From Ideonella sp. (lineage in GTDB: Bacteria > Pseudomonadota > Gammaproteobacteria > Burkholderiales > Burkholderiaceae_C), in the NCBI RefSeq assembly GCF_016702655.1, contig NZ_JADJDO010000001.1, forward strand, positions 434,001 through 498,000: a stretch of DNA of 64,000 bases. Direction: 5' to 3'. Both the position numbers and the translations under genes were made by a program. The notes beneath the pieces are model-generated. The model saw nothing but the letters and a program-made list of their open reading frames with translations, did not search any database and was not told the origin of the DNA. This document shows, piece by piece, positions 16,142 to 25,595 of the stretch. Each line of letters begins with the position of its first letter. The stretch's first letter is position 1.

Positions 16142-18850
16142 TCAGCCTGCGCGCGTCGAAGCTCCTCGTCGCGCGGCGAGCTTGCGCAGTTCCTCGGCCC
16201 ACAGCACGACGCTCGCCACACCGAGCAGCGGCGCGAGGTCGGCCGGTGCGATGGGCACGGTATGAAAGAGCGACGCGAGCGGTGGCCAGTACAGCACCGC
16301 ACCCTGCAGCAATACGCTCGCCGCCAGGCCGCCGAGCAGCCAGGGGTTGCGCAGGATCCCGAGGCGCAGCGTCGAGCGCGTGGCCGACTGGCAGTTCAGC
16401 ACGTTGAACCACTGGCACATTGCGAGCAGCGTGAAAGTCTCGGTGCGCACGACCTCGAACGCCACCCCCTCGGCCTGGCGCCAGACGAACCAGCCAAAGG
16501 TGGCAAGCACCGCCGCCGAGACCATCAAGGCAACGCGGCCGAGCATCGCGCGGTCGACCAGCGCATCGTCGCGCGGCACCGGCGGGCGGCGCATCTCGTC
16601 GCCGTCGGGTGGGTCCATGACGAGGTTGACGGTCAGCGTGCCTTCGGTGACGATGTTGATCCACAGGATCTGCACCGCTGCCAGCGGCAACCGGTAGCCG
16701 AGCAGCAGCGCCAGCAGCAGCACGATGACCTCGTCGATCGAGGTCGCGAACAGGTACAGGATGACCTTCTTCAGGTTGGCGTAGACCACCCGCCCCTGCT
16801 CGACCGCATCGACGAGGGTCGCGAAGTCGTCGTCGGTGATCACGATCCTGGCCGCGCTCTTGGCGACCTCGGTGCCGGTGATGCCCATCGCGACGCCGAC
16901 ATCGGCGCGCGCCAGCGCCGGCGCATCGTTGACGCCGTCGCCGGTCATCGCCACGACCTCGCCGCGCGCCTGCAGCGCCTCGACGATGCGCAGCTTCTGC
17001 GCCGGATGCACGCGCGCGAAGACGGCGATGCGCGCCAGCTCCTCCTGCAGTTCGGCCTCGTCCATGCGCTCGAGCTCGCCGCCGTCGACGCCGCGGTCGC
17101 CGTCGCGCGCGATGCCGAGCGCGCGCGCGATCGCGAGGCCGGTGAGCTTGTGGTCGCCGGTGACCATGACCGGCCGGATGCCCGCCGCGCGGCACTCGTC
17201 CACCGCGGCCCGAGCCTCGTCGCGCGGCGGATCGATCTGCCCGATGAGCCCGAGCAGCGTCGCACGGCCGGCCAGCGCGTCGAAGCCCGCCGCACCGGCA
17301 AGCGCGTCGCCGCCGGCGTCCACCCTGGCGACGGCGAGCACGCGCAATGCCTGCGCGGCCATCGCCTCGGCCGCCTGGCGTGCGGCCTCGAGCGCTGGCG
17401 CACCGCCGTCCGCGCACAGGCGCAGCACGGCTTCGGGTGCCCCCTTGACGAACACGCTGCGCGTCGAGCCCGTGCCGTCGTGGCGCGTCGCCATCAGCTG
17501 ATGGTCGGCGTCGAACGGCAGCTCGCCTGCGCGCGGCGCCTGGCTGCGCAGCGCCTGCAGGTCGATGCCGGCCTTGACCGCGGCGACGAGCAGCGCAGCC
17601 TCGGTCGGGTCGCCGAGCACGGTCCACTGCGCGCGATCGTCCGCCGGCGGCACGAGCTCGGCATCGTTGCACAGCGCGGCACCGCGCAACAGTGCGGCGA
17701 CAGCCTCATCGGCGGCGTCGACCGGCGCGTCCGCTTCGGTGAGCGCGCCTTGCGGCGCGTAGCCCACGCCGTCGACCTCGATCCGGCGGCCCCCGGGCAG
17801 CCACAGCGCACGCACCGTCATCTCGTTGCGCGTCAGGGTGCCGGTCTTGTCGCTGCAGATCACGGTCGTCGAACCCAGCGTCTCGACGGCAGCGAGGCGG
17901 CGGATGATCGCGCCGCGCGCGGCCATGCGCTGCATGCCTACGGCGAGCGCGATCGTCATCGCCACCGGCAGGCCCTCGGGCACCATCGACACCATCTGGC
18001 TGATCGCGACCATCACCACTTCGGCAAGCGGCAGCCCGCGCAGCCAGCCGAGCAGCGTGACGGCGACGAACAGCACGAGCGCGGCCGCGACGAGAAAGCG
18101 GCCGAACTGCGCGATGCGCAGTTCGAGCGGCGTGGGCGGCTCCTGCGCGGCCTCGGTCAGACGCGCGATGGCGCCGACCTCGGTGTGGGTTCCGATCGCG
18201 GTCACGACAGCGCGCGCGCGGCCGGCCGTGATGTAGGTTCCCGAGAAGACCATGTTGCGCCGGTCGGCCAGCCCGGTCGCCTCGGGCAGGGCGGCCGCGT
18301 CCTTGGCCACCGGCACCGACTCGCCGGTCAGTGCAGCCTCGGCGGCGGCGAGCGATGCCTCGTCGATCAGCCGCGCGTCGGCGCCAACCGCGTCGCCGGC
18401 AGCCAGCAGCAGGATGTCGCCCGGCACCAGCGCGCGCGCGGCGACGGTCTGCTCCTGTGCGTCGCGCAGCACGCGCACCTGCAGCGCCGCGAGCTTGCGC
18501 AGGGCCGCCATCGAGCGCTCGGCGCGCCCCTCCTGCCAGGCGCCGACGAGCGCATTGACGACGACCACCGCCAGGATCACCGCCGCGTCGCTCCAGTGGC
18601 CCATGCCGACGGCGAGCGCCGCCGCGATGAACAGGATGTAGATCAGCGGGCTCTTGAACTGGCGCAGCACCACTGCCAGCGGCGAACGCCGCGGCGGCTC
18701 GGGCAAGGCATTCGGTCCGGCTTCGGCGGCGCGCAGCGCGACGAGCCGCGACGACAGGCCCGCCTGCGCGTCGCTGCCGAGTTGCTCGATCGCCGCCTCG
18801 GCGTCGAGCGCGTGCCAGGGTGCGGCCGGCAACCCGGCACCGGATCTCAT
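16142..18850 (-). CDS. P-type cation-transporting ATPase (P2A/Ca-like)
   Basis: A 902-residue membrane ATPase. The actuator motif TGESVPV is near residue 175, the phosphorylation site CSDKTGTLTRNEMTV near 334, and the hinge TGDGVNDAPALARADVGVAM near 635. The M4 motif MVSMVPEGLPVAM has PEG, as in the P2A Ca2+ or Na+/K+-like bacterial pumps. The start ATG 18850 overlaps the stop of the upstream exchanger gene by four bases (ATGA), so the pair is translationally coupled. Pump plus exchanger suggests shared cation homeostasis, most likely Ca2+; the exact ion is not proven. Confidence 0.93.
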   Translation of the reverse strand: MRSGAGLPAAPWHALDAEAAIEQLGSDAQAGLSSRLVALRAAEAGPNALPEPPRRSPLAVVLRQFKSPLIYILFIAAALAVGMGHWSDAAVILAVVVVNALVGAWQEGRAERSMAALRKLAALQVRVLRDAQEQTVAARALVPGDILLLAAGDAVGADARLIDEASLAAAEAALTGESVPVAKDAAALPEATGLADRRNMVFSGTYITAGRARAVVTAIGTHTEVGAIARLTEAAQEPPTPLELRIAQFGRFLVAAALVLFVAVTLLGWLRGLPLAEVVMVAISQMVSMVPEGLPVAMTIALAVGMQRMAARGAIIRRLAAVETLGSTTVICSDKTGTLTRNEMTVRALWLPGGRRIEVDGVGYAPQGALTEADAPVDAADEAVAALLRGAALCNDAELVPPADDRAQWTVLGDPTEAALLVAAVKAGIDLQALRSQAPRAGELPFDADHQLMATRHDGTGSTRSVFVKGAPEAVLRLCADGGAPALEAARQAAEAMAAQALRVLAVARVDAGGDALAGAAGFDALAGRATLLGLIGQIDPPRDEARAAVDECRAAGIRPVMVTGDHKLTGLAIARALGIARDGDRGVDGGELERMDEAELQEELARIAVFARVHPAQKLRIVEALQARGEVVAMTGDGVNDAPALARADVGVAMGITGTEVAKSAARIVITDDDFATLVDAVEQGRVVYANLKKVILYLFATSIDEVIVLLLALLLGYRLPLAAVQILWINIVTEGTLTVNLVMDPPDGDEMRRPPVPRDDALVDRAMLGRVALMVSAAVLATFGWFVWRQAEGVAFEVVRTETFTLLAMCQWFNVLNCQSATRSTLRLGILRNPWLLGGLAASVLLQGAVLYWPPLASLFHTVPIAPADLAPLLGVASVVLWAEELRKLAARRGASTRAG

Positions 18851-19773
18851 GCGGCGGGCACCGCGCTGACGATCACGAACGCGGCATAGGCGGCGAGCAG
18901 CGAGACACCGCGCCGGCGCGACAGCCGGCCCGCGCGTGGCACCACCATCACGACCGTCAGCGCGCCGAACGCCAGCGCGGCGGTGACCCCCGCCAGCGGC
19001 GCGCGGATCGGGGCGATCGCCGCCGCGGTGCCGACGATCGCCAGGCCGTTGAACAGGTTGCTGCCGAGCAGCGTTCCGAGGCCCACGTCGTCGTGGCCGC
19101 GCAGGCGCGAGAGCAGCATCGTCACCAGTTCGGGCAGCGAGGTGCCGAGCGCGACGACCGTGACTCCGATCAGGTAGGAGCTGACACCGAGCGTCGCTGC
19201 AAGGCCCGAGGCGCCGCTCACGAACAGCCGTCCCGCCAGCAACAGGCCGCCCAGCCCGGCCGCCAGCAGCAGCCAGATCCGCACCGGGCTCGGGGCCGGA
19301 TCGGACTCCGCGACCCCGCCGCGCCGGTGGCCGAGGGCCTGGCGGGTGACGAGGATCATCCAGACCGCGAACAGCACGAGCAGCAGCGTGCCGTCGGCGC
19401 GCGACAGGCTGCCATCGAGCGCGAGCAACAGCGTCAGCCCGGGCACGGCGAGCGCGAGCGCGAAGTCGCGCTTGAACGCCTCGAAATGCGCAGCCATCGC
19501 ACCGTAGAGCAGCGCCAGGCCGAGGATCAGGCCGAGGTTGACGACGTTGCTGCCGAGCGCGTCGCCGAGGCCGATCTCGGGCCGGCCGGCGAGCGCCGCC
19601 AGGCTCGACACCGCGAATTCGGGGCTCGATGTGGCGAAGGCGGCAATCGTCGTTGCAACCAGCATGCGCGGCAGGCGCAAGCGCTGTGCAGCACCGAGCA
19701 CGGCGTCGAGAAACGCCGCACCGCCGAGCGCGGCGACCGGAATGGCGGCGAGCATGACGAGCAGATCGACCAT
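18847..19773 (-). CDS. sodium/calcium exchanger (CaCA family, YrbG-like)
   Basis: A 308-residue membrane protein with two inverted halves. The first holds FATSSPEFAVSSLAALAG and LGSNVVNLGLILGLALL; the second holds ALGTSLPELVTMLLSRLRG and LGSNLFNGLAIVG. These are the paired alpha repeats of the CaCA family with acidic transport residues, and about ten hydrophobic segments are visible. It exchanges Na+ or H+ for Ca2+. It is coupled by a four-base overlap to the downstream P-type ATPase. Confidence 0.93.
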   Translation of the reverse strand: MVDLLVMLAAIPVAALGGAAFLDAVLGAAQRLRLPRMLVATTIAAFATSSPEFAVSSLAALAGRPEIGLGDALGSNVVNLGLILGLALLYGAMAAHFEAFKRDFALALAVPGLTLLLALDGSLSRADGTLLLVLFAVWMILVTRQALGHRRGGVAESDPAPSPVRIWLLLAAGLGGLLLAGRLFVSGASGLAATLGVSSYLIGVTVVALGTSLPELVTMLLSRLRGHDDVGLGTLLGSNLFNGLAIVGTAAAIAPIRAPLAGVTAALAFGALTVVMVVPRAGRLSRRRGVSLLAAYAAFVIVSAVPAA

Positions 19774-19835
19774 GGCGGTGCTGGCGGCGTCGGTCCTGCG
19801 TGAAACTGCGGGCAGCGAGCGGCGACGCGCGACGC

Positions 19836-20555
19836 TCAGGCGTTGAGCACTTCCAGCACCTCGGAGTGGAACTCGCGCTGGTACAGGATATAGACCACGA
19901 TTGCAGTGGCGAACACGAACAGCAGCGGCGAGAAGAACCAGCCGATCGCGGCGAACGCGAAGTAGTAGGCGCGCAGGCCATCGTTGAAGGTCTCGGCCGC
20001 CAGGCCCACCACGCGCCCCGCGCGATCGGCGAAACCCTGGCGCCATGCCTCGCCTTGGGCACCCTGCGCGGTCAGCACCTCGGCCTCCGGCGCCGCGGCC
20101 ACCATCAGCGCGCCGAAGGTGTACTGGCGCATCGACCACGTGAAGCGGAAGAAGGCATAGACGAAGATCATCAGCATCAGCACGATCTTGAGGTCGAACA
20201 CCAGCACCGAGGTGCGCGCCGCGAACGGGATCTCGAGCACGAGCTCGGTCGCCTTCTCGCTCGTGCCGAGCACGGCGAGCAGACCGCCGATGATGAGGAT
20301 CGTGGTCGACGCGAAGAACGACGGGCTGGTCGACAGGTTCTGGATCACGACGCCGTCGAACACGCGCACCTCGCGATGCGTCGCCTGCAGCATCCACTGG
20401 CGGCGGATGCGGTTGGTGCTCGCCAGCACCGACGGCCGCGCGCTGCTGCGCCGCTTGGCAAACAGCGCGTAGCCTGCCCAACCTGAGATGAAGGCCGCCA
20501 GCGCGGCCCAGTCGGTCCACGGCAGCAGTGTCATGACCTTGATTGCCGTCTCCAC
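19836..20555 (-). CDS. DUF599 family membrane protein
   Basis: A 239-residue protein with four or more hydrophobic segments (TDWAALAAFISGWAGYALF, SPSFFASTTILIIGGLLAVL, VFDLKIVLMLMIFVYAFFRF, YYFAFAAIGWFFSPLLFVFA). The order and the RRQWMLQ segment fit DUF599, whose function is unknown. The start is chosen at GTG 20555 because GGAGGT lies six bases upstream; an in-frame ATG at 20534 has no usable site. It lies 62 bases upstream of the exchanger gene on the same strand and may share its transcript. Confidence 0.85.
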   Translation of the reverse strand: METAIKVMTLLPWTDWAALAAFISGWAGYALFAKRRSSARPSVLASTNRIRRQWMLQATHREVRVFDGVVIQNLSTSPSFFASTTILIIGGLLAVLGTSEKATELVLEIPFAARTSVLVFDLKIVLMLMIFVYAFFRFTWSMRQYTFGALMVAAAPEAEVLTAQGAQGEAWRQGFADRAGRVVGLAAETFNDGLRAYYFAFAAIGWFFSPLLFVFATAIVVYILYQREFHSEVLEVLNA

Positions 20556-20671
20556 TCGGATACCTCCGTGCTGCGCACTGCGGTGCGAGCCCCCTTCGGA
20601 GCGGCCGGGCGGGGGCTCATGACGGCGACTTTAGCAAGCCGCCGCCGCGGCCGGCGCGGCGCCGGGCAGGA

Positions 20672-21373
20672 TCAGGGCGCCAGGTCGAACACCAGCACTT
20701 CGGCGTCGCGCCCTTCGGTCAGCGCCAGCAGCGGCTCGCCGTGCAGATGGGCGGCGTCGCCGGCCTGCAGAAGCTGGCCGTTGACCGCCACGCTGCCGCG
20801 CGCGACATGCACATAGGTATTGCGCGCCGTGTCCAGCGCCAGGGTCTGCGCCTCGGCGCCGTCGAACAGCCCCGCATGCAGCGCCGCATCGGCGCGCATC
20901 GTCACCGACCCCTCGCGCCCGTCGCAGCTCGCCACCATGCGCAGGCGGCCGCGCTTGTCGGCATCGGCGAAGTGCTTCTGCTCGTAGCCGGGCGTGATGC
21001 CGCGCTCTTCGGGCAGGATCCAGATCTGCAGAAAGTGCGTCGTTGCGTCCGGCGCATGGTTGAACTCGCTGTGCTGTATGCCGCTGCCGGCGCTCATGCG
21101 TTGCACGTCGCCGGGGCGGATCACCGACGCGTTGCCGATGCTGTCCTTGTGGCCGAGTTCGCCTTCGAGCACGTAGGAGATGATCTCCATGTCGCGGTGG
21201 CCGTGGGTACCGAAGCCGGTGCCGGGTGCGATCCGGTCCTCGTTGACGACGCGCAAGTTGCCCACGCCCATGTGGCGCGGGTCGAAATAGTCCGCGAACG
21301 AGAAACTGTGATAGCTGTCGAGCCAGCCGTGGTCGGCATGGCCGCGATCGCTCGATCTGCGCAGGGTGATCAT
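20672..21373 (-). CDS. pirin family protein
   Basis: A 233-residue bicupin. The N-terminal cupin carries the metal ligands in PRHMGVGNLRVVNED and GTHGHRDMEIISYVLEGEL, followed by HSEFNH; the C-terminal half is the pirin-specific second cupin. Bacterial YhhW-type pirins can act as quercetin 2,3-dioxygenases; other pirins regulate metabolism. The physiological substrate is unknown. It is divergent from a LysR regulator at 21488 with a 114-base spacer containing a LysR-type box, so regulation by that protein is likely. Confidence 0.93.
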   Translation of the reverse strand: MITLRRSSDRGHADHGWLDSYHSFSFADYFDPRHMGVGNLRVVNEDRIAPGTGFGTHGHRDMEIISYVLEGELGHKDSIGNASVIRPGDVQRMSAGSGIQHSEFNHAPDATTHFLQIWILPEERGITPGYEQKHFADADKRGRLRMVASCDGREGSVTMRADAALHAGLFDGAEAQTLALDTARNTYVHVARGSVAVNGQLLQAGDAAHLHGEPLLALTEGRDAEVLVFDLAP

Positions 21374-21444
21374 CGTCGGCTCCCAGAGGTATCCGACTGT
21401 AGGCCGGGCGGCACCGATTGCCGCCGACGCGCGTCGAAGCCTGC

Positions 21445-21461
21445 ATTCAAATATGATGAAT
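21445..21461. promoter_or_regulatory. LysR-type operator candidate between pirin and LysR genes
   Basis: ATTCAAATATGATGAAT is an interrupted palindrome (TTCA-N7-TGAA) with the T-N11-A form of LysR boxes. It is centred about 35 bases upstream of the regulator start and 80 from the pirin start. It is the only AT-rich patch in the spacer. Confidence 0.6.
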
Positions 21462-21487
21462 CCGCGATCCGCGCCGATCCCGACCCG

Positions 21488-22462
21488 ATGAACCGCAGCC
21501 GCAGCGCCCTGACTCCCGACGCGTTGGTGATGATCGACACCATCGCCCGCAGCGGCAGCTTTGCCGCCGCCGCACGCGAGCTCGGCAAGGTGCCCTCGGC
21601 GCTGACCTACAGCGTGCGCCAGCTCGAGGAGGCGCTCGACGTGCTGCTGTTCGACCGCAGTTCGCGCCAGGCGCGCCTGACCGCCGCCGGCGAGGAGTTG
21701 CTGGCCGAGGGCCGGCGCCTGCTGGCGCAGATCGAAGCCGTCGCGCACCGCGTCAAGCGCGTCGCCTCGGGCTGGGAGAGCCAGCTCGCGGTCGCGGTCG
21801 ATGGCGTGATCTCGCGCATCACGGTATTCGAGTTGTGCGAGGCCTTCTATGCGCTCGATGCCCCTGCGGGCCCGCCGACGCGCTTGCGCCTGCGCAGCGA
21901 GGTGCTCGCCGGCACCTGGGAAGCGCTGACCAGCGGCCAGGCCGATCTGGCGATCGGCTGCGCCGGCGAGCCGACCCAGCACGAAGGCATCAGCGCGCTG
22001 CCGCTGGGCGAGATCGAGTTCGTGTTCGCCGTTGCGCCGCACCACCCGCTCGCGACCGCGCCCGAGCCGATCAGCGATGCCGAGCTGATGCGCCACCGTG
22101 CGATCGCGGTCGCCGATTCGGCGCTGCGCGCGACGCCGGTCACCGTCAACCTGCTGCCCGGCCAGCAGGTGCTGACCGTCGCCAGCGTGCCGGCCAAGAT
22201 CGAGGCTCATCTGCGCGGCCTGGGCTGCGGCTTCATCGCCGAGCCGATGGTGCGCGAGCATGTGCGGGCGGGGCAGCTCGTGCTGCGCAAGGTACAGCGC
22301 AGGCGCGGCTTGGTGCGGCTGGCCTACGCCTGGCGCCGCGCGCTCACCGACGAAGGGCGGCCGGTGCCGGTCGGGCTCGCGTTGCAGTGGTGGCTGCAGC
22401 AACTCGAGAGCCCGACGACGCGCCAGGCGCTGCTCGAGCGCCATGCGGGCCTGATCATCTGA
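21488..22462 (+). CDS. LysR-family transcriptional regulator
   Basis: A 324-residue protein. The N-terminal winged helix reads TPDALVMIDTIARSGSFAAA followed by AARELGKVPSALTYSVRQLE, and the C-terminal two-thirds form a substrate-binding domain (ADLAIGCAGEP, HHPLATAPEPISDAELMRHR). It probably controls the divergent pirin gene from the box at 21445-21461. Its stop is immediately followed by the gluQ start, so it shares an operon with that gene. The ligand is unknown. Confidence 0.92.
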   Translation: MNRSRSALTPDALVMIDTIARSGSFAAAARELGKVPSALTYSVRQLEEALDVLLFDRSSRQARLTAAGEELLAEGRRLLAQIEAVAHRVKRVASGWESQLAVAVDGVISRITVFELCEAFYALDAPAGPPTRLRLRSEVLAGTWEALTSGQADLAIGCAGEPTQHEGISALPLGEIEFVFAVAPHHPLATAPEPISDAELMRHRAIAVADSALRATPVTVNLLPGQQVLTVASVPAKIEAHLRGLGCGFIAEPMVREHVRAGQLVLRKVQRRRGLVRLAYAWRRALTDEGRPVPVGLALQWWLQQLESPTTRQALLERHAGLII

Positions 22463-23356
22463 ATGCGTTCCTACCGCGGCCGCTTCGCGCCCTCGCCGAC
22501 CGGGCCGCTGCACGCCGGCTCGCTGGTCGCGGCGCTGGCGAGCTGGCTCGACGCGCGCGCGCACGGCGGGCGCTGGCTGGTGCGCATCGAGGATGTCGAC
22601 CGGCCGCGCTGCGTCGCCGGCGCGGCCGAGCTCATCCTCGCCCAGCTCGCGCAATGCGGCCTCGTCCCCGACGAGCCGCCGCTGTGGCAGTCGCAGCGCG
22701 GCGATCTGTACGCGGCGGCGCTGGCGCGGCTCGTCGGCGCCGGGCAGGCTTACTTGTGCGCCTGCACGCGCAGCGACATCGCGCGTGCGCTCGCCGCGCA
22801 GGGCCTGACGCATCGCCGCAACGACGAGTGGGTCTACCCCGGCACCTGCCGCCCCGAGCGCGGCGGACTTGCCGGCCGGCGCGGGCGCTCGGTGCGGCTG
22901 CGCCTGGACGAGGGCGAGACGATCGCCTGGATCGACCGGCGCCTGGGCGCGCAGGTGCAGGACGTCGCGCGCTCGGTCGGCGACTTCGTGCTGCACCGCG
23001 CCGACGGCCTGTGGGCCTACCAGCTCGCGGTCGTCGTCGACGATGCGGCGCAGGGCATCACCGACGTCGTGCGCGGCGAAGACCTGGCCGACAACACGCC
23101 GCGCCAGATCGCGCTCCAGCGCCGGCTCGACCTCGCGCCGCCGCGCTACCTGCACACGCCGCTGGTGCGCGGGCCCGACGGCGAGAAGCTCTCCAAGCAC
23201 AACGGCGCGCCGGCGCTCGATCTCGACGATCCGCTCGCCGCGCTGCGCAGCGCCGGCGCGGTGCTCGGCATCGACGGCGCCGCGGGTGGCCTCGCCGCGT
23301 GGCTCGAGGGGGCCGTGGCGGCCTGGCGCGCGCGCTGGGGCTTGGCGATGGCATGA
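22463..23356 (+). CDS. gluQ: glutamyl-Q tRNA(Asp) synthetase
   Basis: A 297-residue truncated glutamyl-tRNA synthetase homologue without the anticodon-binding half. It has the HIGH-like segment APSPTGPLHAGSL, zinc-ligand cysteines in LCACTRSD and YPGTCRP, and KLSKHNG in place of KMSKS. GluQ-RS attaches glutamate to the queuosine base at position 34 of tRNA(Asp). The ATG follows the LysR stop with no gap. Confidence 0.95.
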   Translation: MRSYRGRFAPSPTGPLHAGSLVAALASWLDARAHGGRWLVRIEDVDRPRCVAGAAELILAQLAQCGLVPDEPPLWQSQRGDLYAAALARLVGAGQAYLCACTRSDIARALAAQGLTHRRNDEWVYPGTCRPERGGLAGRRGRSVRLRLDEGETIAWIDRRLGAQVQDVARSVGDFVLHRADGLWAYQLAVVVDDAAQGITDVVRGEDLADNTPRQIALQRRLDLAPPRYLHTPLVRGPDGEKLSKHNGAPALDLDDPLAALRSAGAVLGIDGAAGGLAAWLEGAVAAWRARWGLAMA

Positions 23357-23389
23357 TGCGCTCCCTCGCCATCCACAGGATCCGCACCC

Positions 23390-23743
23390 ATGACCATGAC
23401 CACCACGCCCTCGGGCCTGCAATACCACGACCCCGCGCCGGGCACCGGCGCCGAGGCCCGCGCCGGCCAGCAGGTCAGCGTGCACTACACCGGCTGGCTC
23501 TACAACGGCGGCGTCAAGGGCGCCAAGTTCGACTCGAGCAAGGACCGCAACGAGGCGTTCCAGTTCGCGCTCGGCGCCGGCCACGTGATCCGCGGCTGGG
23601 ACGAAGGCGTGCAGGGCATGAAGGTCGGCGGCACGCGCGTGCTCGTGATCCCGGCCGAGCTCGGCTACGGCGCGCGCGGGGCGGGCGGCGTGATCCCGCC
23701 GAATGCGACGCTGATGTTCGAGGTCGAGCTCCTCGCGGTGTAG
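23390..23743 (+). CDS. FKBP-type peptidyl-prolyl cis-trans isomerase
   Basis: A 117-residue single-domain FKBP. Recognisable segments are TPSGLQYHDPAPGTG, GQQVSVHYTGWL, FDSSKDRNEAFQFALGAGHV and GWDEGVQGMKVGG, and it ends NATLMFEVELLAV. The active-site residues (Tyr in HYTGWL, Phe/Asp in KFDSS, Trp in GWDEG) are present. There is no signal peptide, so it is cytoplasmic. It assists proline isomerisation in protein folding. Confidence 0.96.
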   Translation: MTMTTTPSGLQYHDPAPGTGAEARAGQQVSVHYTGWLYNGGVKGAKFDSSKDRNEAFQFALGAGHVIRGWDEGVQGMKVGGTRVLVIPAELGYGARGAGGVIPPNATLMFEVELLAV

Positions 23744-23811
23744 TGACCGCGCTCGCCGGGTACCTCGGCCCTCCGGGACGGTAGGGTCGCCGGCGCGGCG
23801 GCCTTCGGTTC

Positions 23812-24336
23812 TCAGGGCTCGCCGTCCCAGTAGTCGAGGTCGTCCTTGGCGCGGTGCATGCGGCCGAAGCCTGCGGGCGTGCCGTCGTCGGCATAGGCAA
23901 GGTACTTGTCGGAGTCGGGATAGACCACGACCTCGGGCTCGTCGCGCGTGCCGATCGACAGGTACTTGAGCGGCGCGCTCGACGTGTTGACGATCTGGTG
24001 CGGGTACTCGCGCCCGGGCGGTATGAAGACCGTGTCGCCGGCGCGCAGCGCAAGATGCTCGCCGGCGACGCGCAGCGTGCCCTCGCCTTCGAGGATCACG
24101 AAGGCCTCTTCCTGCGCCAGGTGGTAGTGGTAGGGACAGCTGCGCATGCCCGGCGCAACGATGTCGATGCTGATGCCGAGCTTGCGCGCGGCGGTCCCGG
24201 TGGCCAGGCGCGCGCACAGGCTGTCGTAGAGCGGCGCGCGCTGCTCGCGCGTCTTCTCGGCGGCGTCGAAATTGCGGATCAGGCGCTGGCGCAGGGCCTG
24301 CGCGGCCTCGCTGGGCAGTTCGTGCTCGGTTGCCAT
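23812..24336 (-). CDS. cupin-domain protein
   Basis: A 174-residue protein. One cupin fold carries the metal-binding motifs PYHYHLAQEEAFVILEGEG and LRAGDTVFIPPGREYPHQIV (His-x-His...Glu, then His). The C-terminal DSDKYLAYADDG and HRAKDDLDYWDGEP are a conserved tail in a proteobacterial cupin group of unknown function. The start ATG 24336 fits the family length. It is convergent with the FKBP gene. Confidence 0.88.
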   Translation of the reverse strand: MATEHELPSEAAQALRQRLIRNFDAAEKTREQRAPLYDSLCARLATGTAARKLGISIDIVAPGMRSCPYHYHLAQEEAFVILEGEGTLRVAGEHLALRAGDTVFIPPGREYPHQIVNTSSAPLKYLSIGTRDEPEVVVYPDSDKYLAYADDGTPAGFGRMHRAKDDLDYWDGEP

Positions 24337-24421
24337 GGCATGCGATCCCGGTGTCGGTTTCAGGCCCGGACTGTAGCCGCCTGGGGCACAATCGCCCGCC
24401 CATGGTCGCACTGGTTCGCGC

Positions 24422-25237
24422 GTGAACGGTCTCGTCTCCCTGCTCGGCATCGAATCCTGGAAGCCCGTCGTCACGGCGCTGGTGCTGCCGCCGGTGCCGC
24501 TGCTGCTGCTCGTGCTCGTCGGCACGCGCCTCGTGCTGGCGCGCCGCGGCCTGGGCTGGATGCTGGTGCTGGTGGCGACGATTGCGCTCTGGTTCAGCGC
24601 CTGCACGGGCAGCGCCGAGTTGCTTGCGCGCACCGTGGCCCGGCCGCCGCCTGCGCTGACCGCCGCGCAGGTCGCGCAGTTGCGCGCCGATGCCAGGTCG
24701 CGCCAGGGTACGACGGCGATCGTCGTGCTCGGCGGCGGGCGCGACCTGCTGGCGCCCGAGTTCGGCACCGCCGACCTGAAACCGCGCTCGCTCGAGCGGC
24801 TGCGCTACGGCCTGTGGCTGCAGCGCGAGACCGGGCTGCCGGTGGCTTTCAGCGGCGGCGCAGGCTGGGGTGCGGCGACCGGCCTCGCCGAGGCCGACAT
24901 CGCCGAGCGCGTCGCGGCGCGCGAGTTCGGCCTGCCGCTGAAGTGGGCCGAGAACGAGTCGCGCGACACGCGCGAAAACGCCCTGCGCAGCGTGGCGCTG
25001 CTCAAGCGCAGCGGCATCACGCGGATCGTCCTCGTCACCCACGGCTGGCACATGCGGCGCGCGCTCGGCTATTTCGAGGCGGCGGCGGCGGGCAGCATCG
25101 AGATCGTTGCCGCGCCGATGGCGATGGCACGCCTGGCGCACGGCCGTGTGATCGACTGGCTGCCGACACCCGAGGGCTTCGCTGCCGTGCACGACCAGTT
25201 GCGCGAGGCGCTCGGGCGCCTCGTCGCGGCGACCTGA
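24422..25237 (+). CDS. YdcF/ElyC-like DUF218 membrane-anchored protein
   Basis: A 271-residue protein starting at GTG 24422. Two hydrophobic segments at residues ~15-40 and ~45-65 anchor it to the membrane. The DUF218 domain follows with IVVLGGGRDLLAPEF, FSGGAGWG, ENESRDTRENALRSV and VTHGWHMRRALGYF. Relatives such as E. coli ElyC act in cell-envelope biogenesis, possibly lipid carrier metabolism; the precise role is unresolved. Confidence 0.9.
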   Translation: MNGLVSLLGIESWKPVVTALVLPPVPLLLLVLVGTRLVLARRGLGWMLVLVATIALWFSACTGSAELLARTVARPPPALTAAQVAQLRADARSRQGTTAIVVLGGGRDLLAPEFGTADLKPRSLERLRYGLWLQRETGLPVAFSGGAGWGAATGLAEADIAERVAAREFGLPLKWAENESRDTRENALRSVALLKRSGITRIVLVTHGWHMRRALGYFEAAAAGSIEIVAAPMAMARLAHGRVIDWLPTPEGFAAVHDQLREALGRLVAAT

Positions 25238-25595
25238 CCCCAGAGAAACAAGCCCCCCGGGATCACACGCGTTCGCTGCTTCCTGATCGAGGGGCGCAGT
25301 GGTCCTTCGACCGGGCTCAGGAGGGGCTTCGGGCGGCCGGGCGCCGCTGATGTGCACCCCCACGCTCGCTCGCGCTCGCTGCCCCCCGAGGGGGCGCTCA
25401 GCGGCTTCGGGCGGCCGGGCGCCGCTGAAATACAAACCCCTCCCGGGCCGACGAAGCGGTGGGAGGGGCGGGTGGCTCTCGCCACCGGTTCGGAGCTCCG
25501 GAGGATGTTGGGTCCGGGGCCCCTCGGGCGCTGGAATTGCGCCGCGCGGGTTGCCTGCGTGCAGGCAATGCAACCTTAGCCGCTTCGGCGCCGAA
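25238..25595. repeat. intergenic repeat cluster with direct repeat and GC hairpins
   Basis: No gene. A perfect 26-base direct repeat, beginning GGCTTCGGGCGGCCGGGC, occurs at 25325-25350 and 25403-25428. Between the copies lie CGCTCGCTCGCGCTCGCTG and a GCCCCCCGAGGGGGC palindrome, a type of intergenic repeat common in Comamonadaceae-like genomes. Further hairpins follow: CCCCTCCC ... GGGAGGGG (about 25437-25467) and GGTGGC-TCTC-GCCACC. The array separates convergent ydcF-like and ubiD genes and may terminate transcription from both sides. Confidence 0.75.

Noticed and set aside
16142..20062. Extended P-type ATPase starting near 20062
   Set aside because: Upstream of 18850 the frame is the shadow of the exchanger and DUF599 genes. 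ATG 18850 gives the family length and an ATGA coupling.
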